A DNA stretch of 19,207 bases from Spirochaetales bacterium UBA4629 (lineage in GTDB: Bacteria > Spirochaetota > Spirochaetia > Sphaerochaetales > Sphaerochaetaceae). The position numbers and the translations under genes are program-made. Location of the stretch: assembly GCA_002406055.1 (NCBI GenBank), contig DHMZ01000026.1, forward strand, positions 1-19,207, given 5' to 3'. Below, piece by piece: positions 7,588-15,124 of the stretch. The notes under the pieces are model-generated. The model was not told the origin of the DNA, made no database searches, and was given only the letters and a program-made list of their open reading frames with translations. Each line of letters opens with the position of its first letter. The first letter of the stretch is position 1.

Positions 7588-8388
7588 TTATTCTTTGGTG
7601 ATATCAACACCGAAGTATTTAATTGAGAGTTCAGTTAAAACACCTTCGTTCCTCAATTCTTCTAAGGCCTTATTTATTGCCTCAAGAAGTGTTTTGGAAT
7701 CATCACCTTTTCTTACAGGGATTGCAACACTTGTCTTATCTTTGTCTAAGCATGCAATTTTGAATGGCGCATCTGGGTGTTCTTTCATGTAGTCATAATA
7801 AGTAACTTCTGCGTTTAGCGTTGCATCGATTCTTCCTGTGGCAAGAAGCTCAAATGTCTGAATCAAGTCATCTACACCTGTAACATTAGCTCCATATTTT
7901 TCTGCAACTTCCGCATATGTACTAGATATTGTATTGGCAGTTTTCTTTCCTTTTAGATCTTCCATCGAGGAAATTGAATTATTATCAGATTTAGTTATAA
8001 CGGCAGTTTTGTTATATGCGTAAGGAGTTGAGAAATTGTATTTCTCTGCTCTTTCAGGGGTAATGTCAACGCCGTTAATCATAACATCATATCTTCCTGC
8101 ATCGAGCCCAGCAAGAAGCCCATCCCATTCTCCTTCAATAAATTGAGCGCTTACTCCAATTTTTTGTGCAATGGCTTGGCCAATTTCTGTATCAAAACCT
8201 ACAAGGTTATTATTCTCATCATGATAAGTCCAAGGTGCCCATGTGCCTTCCATTGCGATTGTGATCGAGCCTTTGGCCTTAATACGCTCTAGCTGATCTC
8301 CACTTACAGCTGTCTCTTTGTTTCCACCTGCCATTATAGAATTAGCAAGTAGAATTGCAATTAGTGAAATTGTAATAAATTTCTTCAT
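7588..8388 (-). CDS. Amino acid ABC transporter, periplasmic binding protein (cystine-type)
   Basis: A 266-residue exported solute-binding protein of the polar amino acid family (SBP_bac_3). Residues 1-20 form a signal peptide ending in SIMA-GG; there is no lipobox Cys, so it is likely free in the periplasm. The mature protein opens with the family pattern: ITIAMEGTWAPWTYHD, VGFDTEIGQAIAQKIG, then EWDGLLAGLDAGRYDVMING and YNFSTPYAY. This resembles cystine binders such as FliY and TcyA more than glutamine or arginine binders, but specificity cannot be fixed by eye. It is the last gene of the importer operon, 11 bases after the ATPase, with AAGGAG ahead of its ATG, and is followed by a terminator. 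The AGGNKE junction is reminiscent of Spirochaetota binding proteins. Confidence 0.9.
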   Translation of the reverse strand: MKKFITISLIAILLANSIMAGGNKETAVSGDQLERIKAKGSITIAMEGTWAPWTYHDENNNLVGFDTEIGQAIAQKIGVSAQFIEGEWDGLLAGLDAGRYDVMINGVDITPERAEKYNFSTPYAYNKTAVITKSDNNSISSMEDLKGKKTANTISSTYAEVAEKYGANVTGVDDLIQTFELLATGRIDATLNAEVTYYDYMKEHPDAPFKIACLDKDKTSVAIPVRKGDDSKTLLEAINKALEELRNEGVLTELSIKYFGVDITKE

Positions 8389-8399
8389 GCTTTTTCTCC

Positions 8400-9149
8400 T
8401 TATTCTATTTTTGAGAGTTCCATTCTTGTAATGAACTCTTTAGTTCTACTATTTTTAGGGTTAGTGAAGAATTCTTCAGTCTTATCTTCTTCAACAATGA
8501 CACCGCCTTCCATGAATACAATCTTGTTAGCAACTCCACGGGCAAAGCTCATCTCATGAGTAACAACAACCATCGTCATTCCTTCTTCTCCTAGTTTTTT
8601 CATAACAGATAAAACTTCTGAAGTAAGCTCTGGATCCAAGGCTGAAGTTGGTTCGTCAAAGTATATTAAGAGTGGTTCTGTTGCAAGAGCTCTAGCAATG
8701 GCAACACGTTGTTGCTGTCCTCCAGATAATTGCGAAGGGTAGTAAGAGGCTCTATCTAGCATACCTACTTTCTCTAGATACTTTTCACTTCTTTTTCTTG
8801 CCTCTTCTTTATTCATTTTTCTTGCAACAATGAGGCCTTCCATAACATTTTCTATAGCTGTTTTGTTGCTAAACAGGTTATAGTTTTGAAAAACAAAACC
8901 TGTCTTAAGTCTTATTTCTTTAATCTCTTTTTTAGTTATGGTTTTGGTGTCATATTCCTTTCCATCAAAGATTATTTTGCCATCATCTGCCTTTTCTAAG
9001 AAATTAAGACAACGCAAAAAAGTTGTTTTACCACTACCAGATGGTCCAAGGATTGCTATTACGTCACCTTTATTTACTGATAGAGAAATTCCTTTTAATA
9101 CTTCTAAAGAACCAAAGCTCTTCTTAATGTTTTCAACTTGTAAAATCAT
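8400..9149 (-). CDS. Amino acid ABC transporter ATP-binding protein
   Basis: A 249-residue cytoplasmic ATPase that powers the importer encoded by its neighbours. All ABC motifs are intact: Walker A GPSGSGKT (35-42), Q-loop Gln88 in VFQNYNLF, signature LSGGQQQR (141-148), Walker B LLIYFDEPTSALD (160-172) and the switch His198 in VVTHEM. The architecture and length match the GlnQ/TcyC group for polar amino acids. Its ATG overlaps the permease stop by one base (TGATG), so the two are translationally coupled. Confidence 0.94.
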   Translation of the reverse strand: MILQVENIKKSFGSLEVLKGISLSVNKGDVIAILGPSGSGKTTFLRCLNFLEKADDGKIIFDGKEYDTKTITKKEIKEIRLKTGFVFQNYNLFSNKTAIENVMEGLIVARKMNKEEARKRSEKYLEKVGMLDRASYYPSQLSGGQQQRVAIARALATEPLLIYFDEPTSALDPELTSEVLSVMKKLGEEGMTMVVVTHEMSFARGVANKIVFMEGGVIVEEDKTEEFFTNPKNSRTKEFITRMELSKIE

Positions 9150-9814
9150 CAGTAGCCTCTCTTCTTAAACTGCTTTTCTCCCCAAGACTGAACCTTAGTA
9201 AGAATAGTACAAATTAGTAGGTAAATAAAACCAACTTCTAGGTAGAGAACAAGAGGCTCATATGTTCTAGCAACGATGCGCTGTGTCTGCATAAACATCT
9301 CAGTAACTGTGATATTTGCGGCAAGAGAGGTATCTTTTACCATACTTATAAGTGAGTTGAAGAGAGTCGGAAATGCAATTCGTAGAGCTTGAGGAAGAAC
9401 GATTCTTTTCATGGTTTGTAACCAACTCATTCCCACACATTCTCCGGCTTCTAGTTGTCCCTTTGGAACAGCTTCTATGGCTGCTCTGATTGTTTCAGAG
9501 GAGTATGCTCCTTCGTTAATCGAGAAGACTAAAACAGCTGCAGGAAAAGGATCAATTAGTATGCCAATAGATGGAAAACCAAAAAAGACGACAAAGAGTT
9601 GAACTAAGAGAGGAGTACCTCTAATTATCCAAATGTAAAAACGGCAAATGTTTTTTAATACTGGGATTTTTGCAACTTGTATAAGTGCAACGACAGTTGC
9701 AATAACAAGAGCAAAGGAAAAAGAGAGAAGAGTAAGTGGTATTGTTCTCTCAAGTCCAGGTTTCAATATCTTCCAAAATGAATCTATGACAAGATTCAGT
9801 ATTCGCTCGTTCAC
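9149..9814 (-). CDS. Amino acid ABC transporter permease (TcyB-like)
   Basis: A 221-residue inner-membrane permease of the HisMQ/GlnP type with about five hydrophobic segments. The amphipathic start leads to TIPLTLLSFSFALVIA, then RGTPLLVQLFVVFFG near residues 65-80 and the EAA loop around EAGECVGMSWLQTMKRIVLPQA (central part quoted), followed by SLISMVKDTSLAANITVTEMF. This last stretch and DPFPAAVLVFSINEGAYSSE are close to what I recall of TcyB cystine permeases. The start is GTG with GGGAGAG about four bases upstream, and a promoter lies just before it. It is the first gene of the permease-ATPase-binding protein operon, and only one permease is encoded, so the channel is probably a homodimer. 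Confidence 0.92.
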   Translation of the reverse strand: MNERILNLVIDSFWKILKPGLERTIPLTLLSFSFALVIATVVALIQVAKIPVLKNICRFYIWIIRGTPLLVQLFVVFFGFPSIGILIDPFPAAVLVFSINEGAYSSETIRAAIEAVPKGQLEAGECVGMSWLQTMKRIVLPQALRIAFPTLFNSLISMVKDTSLAANITVTEMFMQTQRIVARTYEPLVLYLEVGFIYLLICTILTKVQSWGEKQFKKRGY

Positions 9815-9837
9815 TTTTCTCTCCCTATACTAAAAGC

Positions 9838-9866
9838 AAAATAATTAATCAATAGCCAAGTGTCAA
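9838..9866 (-). promoter_or_regulatory. Promoter of the amino acid ABC importer operon
   Basis: On the minus strand a perfect TTGACA (9861-9866) is followed after 17 bases by TATTTT (9838-9843, four of six matches). The expected start near 9831 leaves a leader of about 16 bases, just enough for the ribosome binding site, so no leader-based control is present on this side. Confidence 0.6.
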
Positions 9867-9901
9867 TGATATACCTAGAATAGAGAAGAGACATTTTTAA
9901 G

Positions 9902-9919
9902 TATGAAAACAATTTCATA
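9902..9919. repeat. Perfect 7-bp inverted repeat, candidate operator
   Basis: TATGAAA and TTTCATA are separated by ACAA, giving a symmetrical 18-bp site. It lies between the two divergent promoters, about 36 bases upstream of the importer -35 and 43 bases upstream of the T-box promoter -35. The size and symmetry suit an HTH dimer. In A+T-rich DNA such a repeat can arise by chance, so the operator role is a guess. Confidence 0.35.
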
Positions 9920-9962
9920 TTTGTTATTTTTTCGTAAAGATTTCTTTATTAAAATTTTTTTA

Positions 9963-9991
9963 TTGACGCATTAGCAAAAAATGTGTTAAAA
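9963..9991 (+). promoter_or_regulatory. Promoter of the T-box operon
   Basis: TTGACG (9963-9968, five of six matches) and TTAAAA (9986-9991, three of six) are 17 bases apart, preceded by a T-rich, A-rich tract that could act as an UP element. Transcription would begin near 9998, about 15 bases before the first T-box stem. The -10 is weak but the position is right for the riboswitch. Confidence 0.5.
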
Positions 9992-10012
9992 AACCAACAA
10001 TTAAAAAAAGCT

Positions 10013-10284
10013 ACGACGAAGACGGAAAAGGAAGATAGCTAGAGCGAGCTGGGTACGGTGTGAGCCAGTAGTGAAGGGCCTTTAAACCTATCACTTCAGA
10101 GCTGGAGGACAGAAAACAGAGATGTAAGTAGAGGCCTCTCGTGATTGCTGCGTTAATGCATACGGCTTGATGGAGCCTGAGTGGCGTAGAAATACGCAAT
10201 TTGAGTGGTACCGCGGGTATAGTATCAAAAAATAGATATAACTCGTCTCAAAGGATTAATAGTCTTTTGGGGCGAGTTTTTTTT
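10013..10284 (+). promoter_or_regulatory. T-box riboswitch, predicted tRNA-Ile specific (specifier AUC)
   Basis: A transcriptional T-box leader. Stem I starts with GACGAAGA (10015-10022), whose GAAG (10018-10021) pairs with CUUC (10094-10097). The apical part has AGCGAGCUGG and GGUGUGAGCCAG, the usual interdigitating-loop elements. The specifier, placed directly before ACUUCAGAGC, reads AUC at 10090-10092, an isoleucine codon followed by the customary purine. A short hairpin (GCGUA-GAAA-UACGC, 10184-10197) precedes the T-box motif GAGUGGUACCGCGG (10203-10216). The antiterminator can form: UUUGAG (10200-10205) pairs with CUCAAA (10247-10252), GCGGGU with ACUCGU, leaving the UGGUACC bulge. UGGU matches a tRNA end ACCA, so discriminator A, as in tRNA-Ile. 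The antiterminator uses the 5' arm of the terminator, so the two are mutually exclusive. Uncharged tRNA-Ile should switch the downstream operon on. Confidence 0.93.
10240..10284 (+). terminator. Conditional terminator of the T-box riboswitch
   Basis: A stem of about 16 base pairs (arms 10240-10255 and 10263-10278, with a few G-U pairs) with a seven-base loop runs into a tract of eight T (10277-10284). Its 5' arm contains the bases that pair with the T-box in the antiterminator. A ribosome binding site and the GTG start follow within 20 bases. Confidence 0.92.
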
Positions 10285-10302
10285 ATTTGGAGGATTTGAG
10301 AA

Positions 10303-12573
10303 GTGGAAGCGAGAAGCTACAGTGATCAACTTAGAGATGTTGCATCTAGAATCAAAGGCATGAGAGAGATTATGGCTCTTTCGGAGAGCGAGATGGCAAA
10401 GAAGACCGAGGTTAGTCTTTCTGACTACAAAAATTATGAAAGTGGAAGCGTTGATTTACCTTTCTCTTTCATTCATAAGTGTGCTTTAGTCTTCTCGATA
10501 GATATTACCGATCTTCTAGAAGGTGAATCTACGACATTAACTTCTTATACTGTAACAAGAAAAGGTCAGGGTGTTCAGACAGCAAAGGAAGAAGGTATCG
10601 ACATTTTTAATCTTGCACCAAAGTTTAAAGATAAGCTAGCCGAGCCGTATTGGGTACGATATGAATACTCTGAGGAACTACAATCTAGACCAATACAGCT
10701 AAGCAAACACTCTGGACAAGAGTTTGACCTTGTTCTTTCAGGTTCTCTTTTAGTTCAAGTTGGTGAGAATAAAGAAGTTCTTCATGAGGGTGATAGCATT
10801 TACTATAACTCTTCAACTCCACACGGCATGATTGCTGTTGAAGGAAAAGATTGTGTTTTCTGTGCTGTTGTACTTTCAGGGGAAGAAAATAAGGGGGATG
10901 AGGTAATAATAGACTCTATTGTACCTCGTCCAGATAAAAAGCCTCTTCTTATAGAAAAGTTTGTTAAATGCAGTGAAGATAAAGAGGGACATTTAACAGG
11001 CGTTGAGTTTAAGAATACAGATGCATTTAACTTTGGTTTTGATGTCGTTGATGCAATAAGCGAGCATTATCCAAATAAGACAGCTCTTGTTTACTTGGAC
11101 AGAAATAGAAATGAGAGAAGATTTACGTTTGAAGAAATAAAAAAAGAGTCGAATAGATGTGCCAACTATCTTCTCAGCTTAGGTGTAAAAAAGGGTGATA
11201 AAGTTATGCTCGTCTTAAAGCGGCATTGGGAATTTTGGATTACCATCGTTGCACTTCATAAAATAGGAGCGGTTGCTATTCCTGCAACTTACCTCTTAAG
11301 AGAGCATGACTATATTTATCGCTTTAATGCAGCTAGTGTCTCAGCTGTAATTTCTACAGCTACAGGAGACTCTGCTAGCATGATTGATTCTGTTTTATCG
11401 GAGTGTCCAACTGTAAAGACAAAGATTATCGTACAAGGAGAAAAAGAAGGTTGGCACAATTTTGATAAAGAGTATCCTCTCTTTAAGAGTTCATTTAAAA
11501 GAACTAGCTCTTCTCCAAGTGGAGAAGAAAGTGCGCTTATGTTTTTCTCTAGCGGAACAACAGGAAACCCTAAGATGGTTGAGCATAAGCATACCTATGC
11601 TCTTGGACACTTTATTACAGCACGCTATTGGCATTGCTGTGAACCTGATGGCCTACACTTTACTATATCTGATACAGGTTGGGGAAAGTCACTTTGGGGT
11701 AAGTTATATGGACAATGGATGTGTGAAGGCGCTGTTTTTGTCTATGATTTTGACCGTTTTGATGCCCATGACTTATTGCCACTCTTTGCCAAATATAAGA
11801 TAACAACCTTCTGTGCTCCTCCAACAATGCTAAGAATGATGATAAAAGAAGATTTAACTAAATATGATTTCTCATCGGTAAGACATATGACAACGGCAGG
11901 CGAAGCACTAAACCCTGAAGTTGCAATACAGTTTGCAAAGGCAACAGGCTTGGAGATTATGGAAGGCTTTGGACAGACAGAAACAACACTTACTATTGCT
12001 AATTTTAGAGGTACAAAGGTAAAGATGGGAAGCATGGGAAAACCTAGCCCTGAGTACGATGTACACATCCTCACTCCAGATGGTGAAGAGTGTCTTCCTG
12101 GTGAAACTGGTGAAATTGCTATCTCTCTTAAAAATGGCAATCCTATTGGGCTCTTTACTGAATATTATCGTGATGAAGAAAAGACAAAGGAAGCTATACA
12201 TGATGGCTACTATCATACAGGCGATACTGCTTGGAAGGATGAAGATGGCTATTTCTTCTATGTAGGAAGAACAGATGACATTATTAAATCTTCTGGCTAT
12301 CGTATTGGACCATTTGAAGTTGAGTCTGTAATCATGGAGCTTCCATATGTTCTAGAGTGTGGTGTCTCTGCATCACCTGATCCTATCAGAGGTCAAATTG
12401 TTAAGGCATCGATTGTTCTTACAAAGGGCACTGAACCAACGGAAGAACTAAAGAAAGAAATTCAGAACTACGTAAAAGAACATACAGCTCCATATAAATA
12501 CCCTCGATTAATTGTCTTCAAAGATGAACTGCCAAAGACAATTAGTGGAAAGATAAAGAGGAATGCACTATGA
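10303..12573 (+). CDS. HTH-cupin-acyl-CoA synthetase fusion (ACSM-like)
   Basis: A 756-residue, three-part protein. Residues about 10-75 are an XRE-type HTH (MALSESEMAKKTEVSLSDYK region). About 135-195 form a cupin barrel (LVLSGSLLVQVG, HEGDSIYYNSSTPHG). About 235-756 are an AMP-forming acyl-CoA synthetase, which turns a carboxylic acid, ATP and CoA into acyl-CoA, AMP and PPi. Synthetase motifs are intact: SSGTTGNPK (416-424), GFGQTETT (555-562), YHTGDTAWKDEDGY, GRTDDIIKSSGYRIGPFEVE and the catalytic Lys750 in SGKIKR. The sequence is closest to ACSM medium-chain/butyrate-type ligases, some of which accept isobutyrate-like acids. GGAGG nine bases before the GTG supports the start. It is first behind the T-box and ends in an ATGA overlap. 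I infer that it activates branched short-chain acids; the HTH-cupin part may sense the acid and bind DNA. Confidence 0.9.
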   Translation: MEARSYSDQLRDVASRIKGMREIMALSESEMAKKTEVSLSDYKNYESGSVDLPFSFIHKCALVFSIDITDLLEGESTTLTSYTVTRKGQGVQTAKEEGIDIFNLAPKFKDKLAEPYWVRYEYSEELQSRPIQLSKHSGQEFDLVLSGSLLVQVGENKEVLHEGDSIYYNSSTPHGMIAVEGKDCVFCAVVLSGEENKGDEVIIDSIVPRPDKKPLLIEKFVKCSEDKEGHLTGVEFKNTDAFNFGFDVVDAISEHYPNKTALVYLDRNRNERRFTFEEIKKESNRCANYLLSLGVKKGDKVMLVLKRHWEFWITIVALHKIGAVAIPATYLLREHDYIYRFNAASVSAVISTATGDSASMIDSVLSECPTVKTKIIVQGEKEGWHNFDKEYPLFKSSFKRTSSSPSGEESALMFFSSGTTGNPKMVEHKHTYALGHFITARYWHCCEPDGLHFTISDTGWGKSLWGKLYGQWMCEGAVFVYDFDRFDAHDLLPLFAKYKITTFCAPPTMLRMMIKEDLTKYDFSSVRHMTTAGEALNPEVAIQFAKATGLEIMEGFGQTETTLTIANFRGTKVKMGSMGKPSPEYDVHILTPDGEECLPGETGEIAISLKNGNPIGLFTEYYRDEEKTKEAIHDGYYHTGDTAWKDEDGYFFYVGRTDDIIKSSGYRIGPFEVESVIMELPYVLECGVSASPDPIRGQIVKASIVLTKGTEPTEELKKEIQNYVKEHTAPYKYPRLIVFKDELPKTISGKIKRNAL

Positions 12574-13367
12574 CAAAAAGAATGAAGGTTGCTTCCATTC
12601 AGATGGATGTAAAATTTGGTCAAAAAAGAGAGAACTATGAAAAAGCTCTTGTACTGCTAGAAGAAGCAAAGAAAAGAGGCTCTGATGTAGCACTTTTACC
12701 TGAGCTATGGGACTTGGGATTTTTTCCTGAAAACAATCTCTCTCAAATGGCAGATTTAGAAGGATTCGAAACAAAGGCTTTCTTGTCATCTTGTGCAAGA
12801 AAACTCGATATGAATATTGTTGGAGGCTCTGTTGTAAATAAAAGAGGTAAAGGACTCTACAACAGTTGTTTTGTCTTTGATAGAAGTGGTCATCTTCAAG
12901 CTGAATATGACAAGACACATCTTTTTTCACCTCTTAATGAAGATAAGTTCTTCACTCCAGGGGATCATCTATCAACATTTATGTTTGATGGAGTTAAGTG
13001 TGGCGTTATTCTTTGCTATGATTTGCGTTTTCCTGAGCTCTCTCGTCGCCTTAGTTTAGATGGGGTCGAGATGCTTTTTGTTAGTGCATCTTGGCCACTA
13101 GAGAGAAAAGGACATCTACTTACACTTTCAAGAGCGAGAGCTATTGAAAACGAAATATATCTTGTTCTCTCTTCATCTGCAGGGAAGAGAGAAGATATAG
13201 ATTTCTGTGGCTGTTCTTCGATTTTTTCTCCGACAGGAGAGCTACTAGCAACACAGGATAACCAGGAAGAAGGGATAGTTGAAGCTTGTTTTGATGAAAA
13301 AGAAGTGTATTTAGCTCGAACAAATCTTCCTGTTTTTAAAGATAGAAAACCGAATTTGTACAAATAG
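12570..13367 (+). CDS. Nitrilase-superfamily hydrolase, omega-amidase-like
   Basis: A 265-residue cytosolic carbon-nitrogen hydrolase. The catalytic triad is visible: Glu45 in LPELWD, Lys115 in YDKTHLF and Cys149 in LCYDLRFPEL. The pattern YDKTHLFSP...DKFFTPG followed by CYDLRFPEL resembles omega-amidases of the Nit2/YafV/MtnU type, which hydrolyse 2-oxoglutaramate, the product of glutamine-dependent transaminases, to 2-oxoglutarate and ammonia. AGAGG lies eight bases before the ATG, which overlaps the preceding stop. Its place directly before a branched-chain aminotransferase suggests that it pulls transamination forward by removing the keto-amide. Other nitrilase-family amidases cannot be excluded, so the exact substrate is inference. 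Confidence 0.85.
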   Translation: MTKRMKVASIQMDVKFGQKRENYEKALVLLEEAKKRGSDVALLPELWDLGFFPENNLSQMADLEGFETKAFLSSCARKLDMNIVGGSVVNKRGKGLYNSCFVFDRSGHLQAEYDKTHLFSPLNEDKFFTPGDHLSTFMFDGVKCGVILCYDLRFPELSRRLSLDGVEMLFVSASWPLERKGHLLTLSRARAIENEIYLVLSSSAGKREDIDFCGCSSIFSPTGELLATQDNQEEGIVEACFDEKEVYLARTNLPVFKDRKPNLYK

Positions 13368-13381
13368 ATGAGGAGGAAAGT

Positions 13382-14473
13382 ATGAGTTTCGACATTAGAG
13401 TTGAAAGAACAAAAGAACCAAAGGAAAAGCCAGATGAGAATCATCTTGGGTTTGCTAAGTATTTTACAGATCACATGTTTTGTGCTGATTGGACAGAAGA
13501 CGAGGGATGGCATGATTTTAGAGTTGTTCCTCATAAGCCAATATTAATTGAGCCTGCATCCTGTGTCTTACATTATGCACAAATGATGTTTGAGGGAATG
13601 AAAGCATATAGAGCACCAGATGGAGATGTCCTTCTCTTTAGACCAGATATGAACGAAAAGAGAATGGAAAAAACATGTGAGAGAATGTGTATTCCTATGC
13701 TACCTAAAGGTCTTCTTGTTGAGGCAATTAGAAGCTTAATTCAGACAGATGAGTCATGGGTTCCATCAAAAGAAGGAACAGCTCTTTACATTAGGCCTTT
13801 TATCTTTGGCGACGAAGTTTCTTTCTCAGTTCTTCCTGCAAAGCACTATCGCTTTATGATTATTCTTACTCCAACAGGTTCTTATTATGCTGCTAATGAT
13901 GGAGGATTATCTACAACAAGAATCTTTGTTCAAGATAAGTATATAAGAGCAGCAGAGGGCGGAACTGGATATGCAAAGGTCGGTGGTAACTATGGTGGCG
14001 CAATGAGAGCAAGTGAAGATGCTATGCGTTTTAACTGTAAAGATGTTTTATGGCTTGATGCCAAAGATCATAAATACGTTGAAGAAATAGGAACATCTAA
14101 TGCTTTCTTTGTTATAAATAATGAGGTAATAACAGCACCACTCGATAGTGGAACGATTCTTCCTGGTATTACTCGTGATAGTGTTATTCGCCTTCTCTCA
14201 TCATGGGGAATTAAGGTAAGCGAGAGAAAACTCAGTATCTATGACGTGCTCGAAGCAAGTAGAAATGGAACATTGACTGAAATATTTGCTTCAGGAACTG
14301 CTGCTGTTATTTCACCTATAGGATGCTTATGTTTTAACGGCGAAGATTACCCTGTCCAAAAGGAAAAGGTCGGACCAATTGCACAGAAACTCTACGATAC
14401 TCTCTACGGAATTCAAACGGGAAGAATAAAAGATGATATGGGTTGGTCTTATAGCTTGGGTTTAAAAAAGTGA
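13382..14473 (+). CDS. ilvE: Branched-chain amino acid aminotransferase
   Basis: A 363-residue PLP enzyme (fold type IV) that interconverts isoleucine, leucine or valine and their 2-oxo acids. The PLP-binding Lys199 is in GTGYAKVGGNYGGA; upstream are HYAQMMFEGMKAYR (64-77) and LYIRPFIFGDE (135-145), and downstream EEIGTSNAFFV and GTAAVISPIG, all in the order seen in the long BCAT type. Length and motifs are complete. AGGAGG is five bases from the ATG. It sits between the omega-amidase-like gene and the oxidoreductase genes, and in the proposed route it performs the last, amino-adding step. Confidence 0.95.
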   Translation: MSFDIRVERTKEPKEKPDENHLGFAKYFTDHMFCADWTEDEGWHDFRVVPHKPILIEPASCVLHYAQMMFEGMKAYRAPDGDVLLFRPDMNEKRMEKTCERMCIPMLPKGLLVEAIRSLIQTDESWVPSKEGTALYIRPFIFGDEVSFSVLPAKHYRFMIILTPTGSYYAANDGGLSTTRIFVQDKYIRAAEGGTGYAKVGGNYGGAMRASEDAMRFNCKDVLWLDAKDHKYVEEIGTSNAFFVINNEVITAPLDSGTILPGITRDSVIRLLSSWGIKVSERKLSIYDVLEASRNGTLTEIFASGTAAVISPIGCLCFNGEDYPVQKEKVGPIAQKLYDTLYGIQTGRIKDDMGWSYSLGLKK

Positions 14474-15111
14474 AAAGGATAACTCTGTTTTTAGGTCACT
14501 ATGGATCTGGAAAAACTAATGTAGCTATAAACTATGCATACCATATAAATAAAAAAGGCAAAAAAGTTGTTATAGCTGATTTAGATATAGTTAATCCATA
14601 TTTTAGAACCAAAGATAGCCAAGAGGAATTAGAAGCGAAAGGAATTGAAGTTATTTCACTTCCTTTTGCGGATAGCAATGTTGATTTACCGGCTCTTCCT
14701 TCGTCTATTTATAGATTAGTAGAAGACAAATCAATTTATTCTGTAATTGATGTAGGCGGTGATGATAGAGGTAGTTATGCTCTAGGTCGTCTTGTTCCTT
14801 ACGTAAAAGAAGAAAACAACTACGATATGTTCTATGTTGTGAATTTTTATCGCCCTTTAACTCAAAATGCACTAGATGCATATGAAGTTTTGAAAGAGAT
14901 AGAAAAAGCATCGGGACTATCTTTTACTGGAATAATAAACAACTCTAATCTTGGAGCAGATACTACTAGAGACACAATAGAAAAAAGAATAGATGAGGCT
15001 GAAAAACTCTCTCGTCTTTCTAATCTTCCAATTGTTTATACAACAGTTGAAGAGGGGCTAAAAGGAAATAATGAATTTGGTCTAAAGTTACAAAGAAGGC
15101 CATTTGATTAA
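14470..15111 (+). CDS. MinD/CobQ-like P-loop ATPase associated with VOR genes
   Basis: A 213-residue cytosolic nucleotide-binding protein. A Walker A motif GHYGSGKT (9-16) follows the first strand, then IADLDIVNPYFRT near residues 35-48 and a VIDVGGDDRG acidic strand near 92-101, as in CobQ/MinD/ParA-type ATPases. It lacks the deviant Lys of classical MinD (KGGxGKT) and has no metal-binding Cys pair for cluster assembly as in Mrp/NBP35. I recall similar genes beside VOR operons in anaerobic Firmicutes, but know no defined function. The GTG start overlaps the ilvE stop (GTGA). A role in maturation or activation of the oxidoreductase is possible but unproven. Confidence 0.75.
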   Translation: MKRITLFLGHYGSGKTNVAINYAYHINKKGKKVVIADLDIVNPYFRTKDSQEELEAKGIEVISLPFADSNVDLPALPSSIYRLVEDKSIYSVIDVGGDDRGSYALGRLVPYVKEENNYDMFYVVNFYRPLTQNALDAYEVLKEIEKASGLSFTGIINNSNLGADTTRDTIEKRIDEAEKLSRLSNLPIVYTTVEEGLKGNNEFGLKLQRRPFD

Positions 15112-15124
15112 AAAGGAAATTGTT

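Noticed and set aside
10011..10199. 62-codon open frame on the minus strand inside the leader region
   Set aside because: It lies wholly within the T-box RNA, whose conserved stems explain the sequence; there is no ribosome binding site or promoter for it.
11742..12216. Open frames of 102-132 codons antisense to the acyl-CoA synthetase gene, and many similar frames elsewhere
   Set aside because: They lie opposite clearly coding sequence, lack ribosome binding sites and recognisable motifs, and are explained by codon use of the real genes.
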